NCBI GenBank assembly: GCA_004794655.1
Contig: SMMW01000549.1
Location: forward strand, 434,001-498,000
Length of the DNA: 64,000 nucleotides
Direction: 5' to 3'
Origin: Marisa cornuarietis
Lineage: Eukaryota > Mollusca > Gastropoda > Architaenioglossa > Ampullariidae
Shown: positions 57,446-64,000 of the stretch, in pieces
Position numbering within the stretch: position 1 is the stretch's first letter
Layout of the letters: each line of letters begins with the position of its first letter
Position numbers and translations under genes: made by a program
Notes under the pieces: generated by a model
What the model saw: the letters and a program-made list of their open reading frames with translations, nothing else
Told to the model about the DNA's origin: nothing
Databases searched by the model: none

Positions 57446-59470
57446 CATAAATAATAATGAACATTTTTATAGCGCTTTTCCAATGATTTGCTCAGTGCTT
57501 TAACAGAAGTGATAAACAGACCTATCCACATAAAAGGAATCACTAACACCAGGCATCCATGTTCACATGTGTCATATGATAACTAAGTAATAAAAAAAGC
57601 TCACACTATTAATAGGGCTATGTGTTGGTGTCGCACTTCTACTTTATGCACGAGTCCTGCGAACGCGCTGTCAAACAGGCTAGTATAAGGTAGAATAGAT
57701 AGTTGGGGGAACAAGTTAGCTTGTAAGGCGGTGTTACGGCAACAGCCGCCTTTGATAGTACCTGACTGTGTGGTGGACAAAAGGACCAGGGAATGCTTCA
57801 CCGCCGTGTATCTCTTTGGGATCCGCTAGGTCGGGGATTGATGACCGCTTACGTCAGCACAAGCGCAAGACAGAAGCGGGGAACGGCAGTTACCGCCGCA
57901 GGGGTTCTTCCAGGATGGAGAAACTGTGCGCCCGTAAGGCTATGGTGTACCTCGTGCGGGACAACAGCGCTTGTTGTTATTGCCACTGACTGGACATCAG
58001 AGTCGGCCGTGATGGCGCTTTAGTCGCATATCGCGTCACTAGTAGGAGGAGCTAAGAAGGAAGCAGAGTTAGTTACTGCCCATTATGCCTGTCGGCACGT
58101 TGGGCAGCAAGGAAGCAGAGTGGGCAGGGATAAGTCAAGACTGACCACCTGTCTGCTATGGGTTAGTTAGGTAGTGATTGGTTGTAGTACGCAGAACTCG
58201 TGCTTGGGAAGTCAGTGACCACCTGTCCATCACGTACTAGCTAGGCAGTGATTGGTTATAGCCTTATAGGCAGGTAACGGAAGGGCAGTGAGTGTGTGTA
58301 TGGTATGATTACCTAATCGTGAGAGATGACGAACGCCAGAGACGAGGATTTAACATTGTGTCAGCCGAGGAATCGGCGTCTTTCGCACTGGATGCTCGAG
58401 GGGAAGGTTGTAACAGCTAGAGGTCTGTTCAAGGGTGTTCAGATTCTCCGCTGTGAGTCTTGTCTGGGAATCGTGACAGCTCCGGCACAACCGACTCAGA
58501 GTGCGTAAGGACCCACTAATCTTGTCACAGAGTGCGCAGCGTTTTCATTCCAGTGGATGTTTGGTCGCAAACAGCAGATCGAGGCAGAAGCTGGTAGATA
58601 AACGCTGGTCCCTCATTAGGCGCGGTTAAGCTCTGATCGCAGTCCAGCCTTGAGGAAGAGACACGTGGTGGCACGCGGTGGTGCCAAAGTGTCAGTGCTC
58701 GTGGGAGAGGCAGCAGCGATAGACGACGTCGCAGCAACGGATTCCTGGACATCAAGAACATTGGAGGGCCCTCCACGTGGAAAGAGACAGTCGTGTGTAG
58801 AGCTAAGTGGCGAGTGTGTGTGTGTGTGTGTTTCAGAGGAGTGTAGTGTGGTGCATGTGGTGTGTGTATTGGTTAAGATAGTGCCTCACGTTATCTGGAT
58901 TAGGGGTAGAGATTATACCGGGACGCCTAGAGAGTGAGCTAACGTTGAAATTTGCAGTATTGTATCTTTTATGATTAACTGGTCAAAACTCTCGATTATT
59001 AATAATTATCTTAATATACTAAATTGCCTTGTGTTGTTCTTGGGGACGTACGCTGGGGGCTCGGAGTCAGTGTGTGGGTACACGTAATTGTCGGCGTGAG
59101 TTGGTAGAGGTGTCGAGAGAGTGATTAGCCCGAGACGACGGCAATCGCGACCTCTGACCATCTTCGCGTGCCCATTCCCCGGAGTTCACGACAACATATA
59201 ACAGACATGCTCACTTCTACAACAAACACACCTACTCATACAGAAGGTAAATATAGCGTTAGGCATGCTCACATTCAGGACAGGGTCACAGTGAAGTCTA
59301 TTTGGAAAAAATGCGCCTTAAGTCTGGACTTAAAAGGTGGTAAGTGAATCGAGAGTGATGAAGGCTGACAGGTAATCTGTTCCAAGTTGATATGGGGCTT
59401 AGTAGGATAAAGACCATATGTCTTTGTCTTAGTGGGACTCGGAGAAGCTTGGTGTCAGAAGATGAACAAA
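57446..59470 (-). mobile_element. LINE 3' fragment (minus strand), split by a later insertion
   Basis: On the minus strand the right part (about 59300-59460) reads as the C-terminal end of a LINE ORF: LLRVPLRQRHMVF then TWNRLPVSLHHSRF, the WN-LP-SLRHS pattern common to CR1/L2-like reverse transcriptases. The 3' UTR continues leftward to the tail AGCGCTATAAAAATGTTCATTATTATTT at 57446-57475. Two other tails of the same family occur at 2745-2812 and 47828-48020. The unit is interrupted at 57570-59193. Confidence 0.7.
57570..59193. mobile_element. Solo-LTR-like 1.6-kb insertion
   Basis: Comparison with the uninterrupted relative at 47828-48020 places the foreign DNA here. It begins TGTCATATGATAAC and ends GTTCACGACA, giving TGTC...GACA inverted termini. 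The flanks ACATG (57565-57569) and ACATA (59194-59198) look like a 5-bp target duplication with one change. It is richer in CpG than its surroundings, holds no recognisable protein, and contains an imperfect direct repeat (58139-58187 and 58213-58261). An internal TGGGGGCTCGGAG near 59052 resembles a primer site, but only about 140 bases follow it. Confidence 0.5.
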
Positions 59471-62147
59471 GAAGTCACGCGGGCATATAGATGAGTTCAG
59501 GGAGGTACCGAGGACCAGCGCCAGAAGCGGAAAATTGTATAGGCTATAAGATCTCTGACTGCTAGCCAGACTATAATTAAATGCCCTTTAAGTAAATTGG
59601 AAAAAAGCATGTGGGACAAAATTGTAATCAAAAATCGGTGAACACATCACTGCAGAATTCCACCTGCTGCCCATTTTGGATTTTAAAGGGCTATGGGGTG
59701 CACAAATTTTAATGAATGAGTAAAGATAGCAAGATACTATTTCTTCTAATCTGGGTTAATGCCCCTTCCTAAAGACATACAGCTACAAACATAATCATGC
59801 ACAGAAAGAGGTAAAAATATATGATATCCCTAATTAACATATTCCCAACTTTCCCATTGGCTGCAGTCTTCAAAATTTAAACATGTCCAGGCACAATATC
59901 CTAACATATGTGATGTTAATCTCTTTCTGTTTTTTTTTTTTTTTTTTTAAGAATGGAAGGTGGGTGCTCACCCAGATTTGGGGAAACAGTACCTTACACT
60001 ATAAGCTTTACCCAAGCTATAGCAAACATGTTGCACATTACTAGTCCTTTAGGTGTACGACCTTCAGCATTTGTTTCAAGTGCATGCCCCCAGTTATGTA
60101 CACAATGATCTGTCGTTGAGCACGCCCCAGCGGCAAAAAAAGTACATTAGGTGATCGACTCAGCATAATATATCAGTGTGACCCTATAATACACTGATGT
60201 AATAATTACATAAATGTCACTCGCTCTTACCATAAGCGGTGCAAATCAAGTGTCGAATTTTCTTCCACAGACATTCAGATCTTTTTGTCATATTACAATG
60301 CTGTCACTGAAACGCAGTACATATACTTATATACCACATAGTATGGAAAAGCAAAAGGAATTAAAATGAACTCGCATCCCTGCAGTTCGATCGCGTCGAT
60401 TATATTTACGTACGTGGTTTTAGGTTGTATACTTGCATGTACATAAATAAAAGTGCCATTACAACATTAATTTATGTGCACTTTAATGAATGGGAAAGAG
60501 ATTTTTAAAATCAAACACTCCCGACTAGGATGGACAACGTTTATATATATATACATTTATTTATTATAATCTGTATAATTGATCCATTTATTAGACAAAT
60601 ATTTTCAATAATTTGTGTCATCAACAATGATACGGATACGTGTAGGGTGGATCCGGTTATTTTAAATTAGCGTAGTAGATAGTTCCGCTGACGGATGCAC
60701 ATGGAGGTTCATGATTCAGCCAGCTTTTCAGTGTTTCTAACCTGATTGCAGCGATCGAGTGCGAATGTCCTAAAGGCCGGGTTAGCGCACCGCCATGCAC
60801 TCCGTGCACTCTCGATCGGGTGACGTGACAGGAAATCTGTCAAAAAACTGTTTCTCTCGACTCTCGTACATCCCCAACTCTGCCAATTCAGCTTGTGCGA
60901 TGACATTACTTCTACTTGCACCTGTATATCAGTTCTTTTTGTGTGCAAATGATCGAAAGACCGAACTTAAAAAGTTTTTTTTTATACTTTCACTTCTTGT
61001 TACCTTGAGAACATCGCATCTAAATTTTGAGAGCATGATTATATGTGAGTGCTCATGTATCTTGATATTTATTTTTTTCTCTCCACCTCTTTCTTTATAT
61101 TTTTCGTATGTGCATGTGTGTTAAATTTTGTTCAGCGTTTTATTCGCTTTGTTGTATTCAAGAGACAATATATATATATAGCAGCTTTCAATCAATCAGC
61201 TGTATGTAAACTTTCCTTCATATTTGTAGGGAGAAGCACTGAACTTCGAGTTCGGGACAAAATAACTTGCGGCATGAATTTCAAGCGATTTTCTACAGTC
61301 ATCACCTTTCATGCTTTCATCTGGCAGTAAATTTAGAGAAAATTGCGGATCGGGAAATTCCCGCACTGTCATCACGACAGTTTCACGTCGTTGTGCAACA
61401 GGAAAATGAGGATTTAGCCTAAGAACCAGACTTTCACGAGCGTGACAATCGAGATCGGTAAGAAAATGTTTTCTTTTTAAAATTCTTATCGAAGAATAAA
61501 TAGTGACTTTTAATACACTGGATTGTATCATGCCTATAAATAAGAATATAACGGTTCACAAACTGCTTTTATTGTCTATAGAAGCCCCGATAAAGACATT
61601 GTGGCGTATGGTTTGATATCAATTATCGATGTGTGAAGTGCTTTGAACTGTGAAAGGCCAATGTGCTGGAGTAGTTAAATCACTAACACCAGTCCAGACG
61701 TGTGTTTAACTGACTCGTTCATAATTAAATAAGGCTATTTAAAACAATTTAGGACATTTTCTTTTAACGTGTGAACATTTGTTAAATAAAACAAATCATT
61801 AATAAATCCCAAGAGAGAGAGAGAGAGAGTGAAAACTTTTCTTCTATCTAATCGGAAATATTGTAAACTTGAAAACGCTTTCTAGTTAAAATGGAAACCA
61901 ACCAAACCAATACCTTATATTAGCCCAATCTGCTTTAACATTGATAAATAATTTACATTTCTTACATTTAAATGGATTTAAAGTTACTGTTTGGAAATAA
62001 ATTAAAACAAAGTCAATTTAGCTTTATTAATCCATGCTCAAGAAAGCTTGTGTTATTTCAGAGACATTTTGTTGTTTAGTGAACAAGTTAGTTCATTTTC
62101 CTTAACATTGACATTTTATTGTTCACTGTCAGAAAGAGGTGGGCATA
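59471..62147. other. Intergenic DNA and probable 5' region of the ABCG gene
   Basis: No coding exon recognised. Contains a poly-T run at about 59931-59949 and a short TA run near 60540. The ABCG first coding exon appears to start at an acceptor near 62132, so a non-coding exon may lie in this stretch. Confidence 0.5.
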
Positions 62148-63890
62148 ATGAGCTCAGGTGCAGGAGTGTGCACAAATGGTCGTGCAATTGGAAGCTTGGC
62201 CGAAGATGTGAATAAGACACGTGCAGACGTCACTTTCAACGACCCACCAGAGCTGGAATTCCTCTTCAAAGATTTAAATATTTTCATCAAGAACAAACAA
62301 ATTCTTAACAATGTCAGTGGTATTGTACACAGTGGAGAGGTGCTGGCAGTTATGGGACCAAGTGGTAAGTTGTACTCTTTGAATAATAATGGTATTTGTT
62401 AGTGCCCATTCTTACAAAAAACAAGGCACACATAAAAGCCCTCAAGCACTCAACTCCCTCAACCCTCCCCACACACACATGTATCACCCCCACCCCACAC
62501 ACAATATATATATATATATATACATGAAAAATAAATGTGAGAATAGGTACACATCGTGTTCCTAAAGATGTTGGAAGGTCGGAGCTAATTGTTTATCCTT
62601 TTGGATGCTTACTGCTTGTACCTATACAAATTCTTTTGAGGCTGACCACCTCAACATTTCTTTGTTTCAGCTGTGTCCTAATGGGTTACAGATGTTTCTC
62701 AAGTTTCTTTGATGTTATATTGATCAGTAAATGTTTCTCAATCTTTCCTCATTAGCAAATGTTTATCAGGTTTCTGTGACAGTGTCTTGAAAATGTTTCC
62801 ATATTCTCCTCCATGTTTTATTCGGATTTCAAACACTTATCAAAAGAAGTAAATGAAGGATAATTGGAAGAAAGCTCCTCTGAGGTATCAGTATCATGGC
62901 CTGATATGTCAGTATCATGGCCTGATATGTATCAGTCATTTACTGTGTGGACATGAAATATAAAAGGTAGCTGTTTCTCTTTATCTAATGCACCTGACAG
63001 CTTTACCTCCCTTTCCTTCACTACCCACAGCTACTGGGGCCTTTGAAACATGTAAATTATGATTGTATAGAAATGAACAACAAAGAAGCCAAAGAAAATT
63101 CAATTCAGTGTTATAAGTAAATGTTTTTGTATAACTTAAATATTAACCTTTTTTGGTGGTTACATGATGTATGTCCTAAATTGTCTCAGTTAAAGTGGTC
63201 ATGTATTTACTGCATTTCACTAAAACAACTTGTGTTACAGTTAAAGACTGTGATTGAGGGAATTATGTACATTTTTGCATGTGCTTCTATCAGGATCAGG
63301 AAAGACAACCATGCTGAGCGCTCTAGCTGGTCGCGTTCCTGTGCAGTCAGGAATGATTACACTCAATGGAAACCCACTGACCAAGACTTTACGGAAGCGC
63401 ACTTGCTATGTACTACAGGAAGATATTTTTCTGTCAAAACTTACACTTTGGGAGACACTATATGTGAGTAGTATACATCTTTGTCTAAATCCACCCCTTC
63501 ACTCATTGAAAAGCAGTTTGTGCTTCTGTCTAAAACGAAGTAGTTTGTGCTTCTGTCTAGAAGGAAGTTTGACTTTGAACATTGTGAAAATTCATGAAAT
63601 TTCAGTCCTTAAAATACTTAAACACACTATTGGTGAACACACACACATTTGATGAAAACACATATGCTAAAGAATATGTAAATCAAGTTTCAGTTATGTA
63701 AGATGTAAACTCAAGTGACTTTTGTGTTTTTATAAGCCTGTATCTTCTGGAAAACTCTAACTTAAGTTAGCTGTATAACTTCAGTTTTCAGCTATGGTGC
63801 ATCTTCCTGAGAAAATGCCACATTCAGAGAAAATGGCCAAAATTGACCACATCATCAAGGTGCTTGATCTGACCAAGTGTCGGGACACAG
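62148..63890 (+). CDS. ABCG-family half-transporter, 5' part (continues past window)
   Basis: Three exons are visible: 62148-62364 (phase 1 end, GTAAGT), 63294-63463 (phase 0 end, GTGAGT) and 63785-63890 (phase 1 end, GTGTGT). The joined frame is 164 codons and runs on beyond the right edge. It opens the nucleotide-binding domain: LEFLFKDLNIFIKNKQIL, then GEVLAVMGPSGSGKTT (Walker A, split by intron 1 after GPSG), then the Q-loop YVLQEDIFLSKLTLWETL and FSAMVHLP. A nucleotide-binding domain at the N-terminus with QED in the Q-loop is typical of ABCG half-transporters (White/ABCG1-like), which dimerise to export lipids, sterols or pigment precursors. ABC signature, Walker B and membrane domain lie outside the window, so the subgroup is undecided. 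An acceptor-like CTGTCAG at 62126-62132 suggests an upstream non-coding exon. Confidence 0.9.
62365..63293 (+). other. ABCG intron 1, with TA microsatellite and 21-bp duplication
   Basis: GT-AG phase-1 intron splitting Walker A. Contains (TA)n at 62504-62522 and an exact tandem duplication of 21 bases (CAGTATCATGGCCTGATATG plus T) at 62889-62909 and 62910-62930. Confidence 0.85.
63464..63784 (+). other. ABCG intron 2, with 27-bp tandem duplication
   Basis: Phase-0 intron. GTTTGTGCTTCTGTCTA recurs in two 27-base units at 63512-63538 and 63539-63565. Confidence 0.8.
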
Positions 63891-64000
63891 GTGTGTGCAT
63901 GTGTGTGGTGTTCACATGAATATTTTATATAATTATGTAAACTATATATTTATTTTATATTATATTACTAATATAACTGGCAGATTATTTAATAGTTTTT

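Noticed and set aside
59050..59066. TGGGGGCTCGGAG as a retroviral primer-binding site
   Set aside because: Only about 140 bases follow before the insertion ends, and no pol or second LTR is present; probably a chance match.

Overview
This is a eukaryotic window, most likely from a mollusc (a gastropod would fit). The genes are built of short exons in introns of about 0.2-3.5 kb. The intergenic DNA is crowded with CA/GT microsatellites, tRNA-derived SINEs, decayed LINE reverse transcriptases and Ty3/Gypsy-type LTR elements. The phylum is inferred from gene style and repeat content; nothing here proves it.

Three real genes are visible, all on the + strand. (1) 22613-32431: a two-Ig fibroblast growth factor receptor tyrosine kinase. 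Fifteen coding exons join into an uninterrupted 662-codon frame with signal peptide, Ig D2, Ig D3, transmembrane helix, a complete kinase domain and a short tail. Three of its 14 introns use GC-AG instead of GT-AG boundaries; one lies exactly where vertebrate FGFRs choose between the IIIb and IIIc exons. (2) 40086-48421: an SLC22-type organic ion transporter of the major facilitator superfamily, 10 coding exons, 561 codons. (3) 62148 to the right edge: the 5' part of an ABCG half-transporter, three exons with the Walker A motif split by an intron, continuing beyond the window. The three genes do not form an obvious pathway; they are ordinary neighbours.

The left third (1-22 kb) holds no gene I can support. 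It contains microsatellites, a SINE pair near 2.1-2.7 kb, two odd short-repeat clusters (4.72-4.85 kb with a GCGAGATAAC motif; 5.06-5.19 kb with repeated TGACGTCA palindromes), a dead LINE (14.28-16.02 kb), and a young, structurally complete but internally deleted LTR retrotransposon (16501-19575). That element has nearly identical LTRs, a CAAAG target duplication, a primer site and a polypurine tract, and an open 864-codon frame (863 aa) that has lost gag and the integrase core.

Other mobile DNA: a 108-bp MITE (20211-20318); a pogo/Tigger-like DNA transposon with TA-flanked inverted ends and a decayed transposase (48777-50212); a degenerate minus-strand Ty3/Gypsy element without integrase (about 50.76-53.46 kb); a LINE 3' fragment split by a 1.6-kb solo-LTR-like insertion (57.45-59.47 kb); and LINE or SINE fragments inside introns of both complete genes. 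No tRNA, rRNA or CRISPR feature was found.
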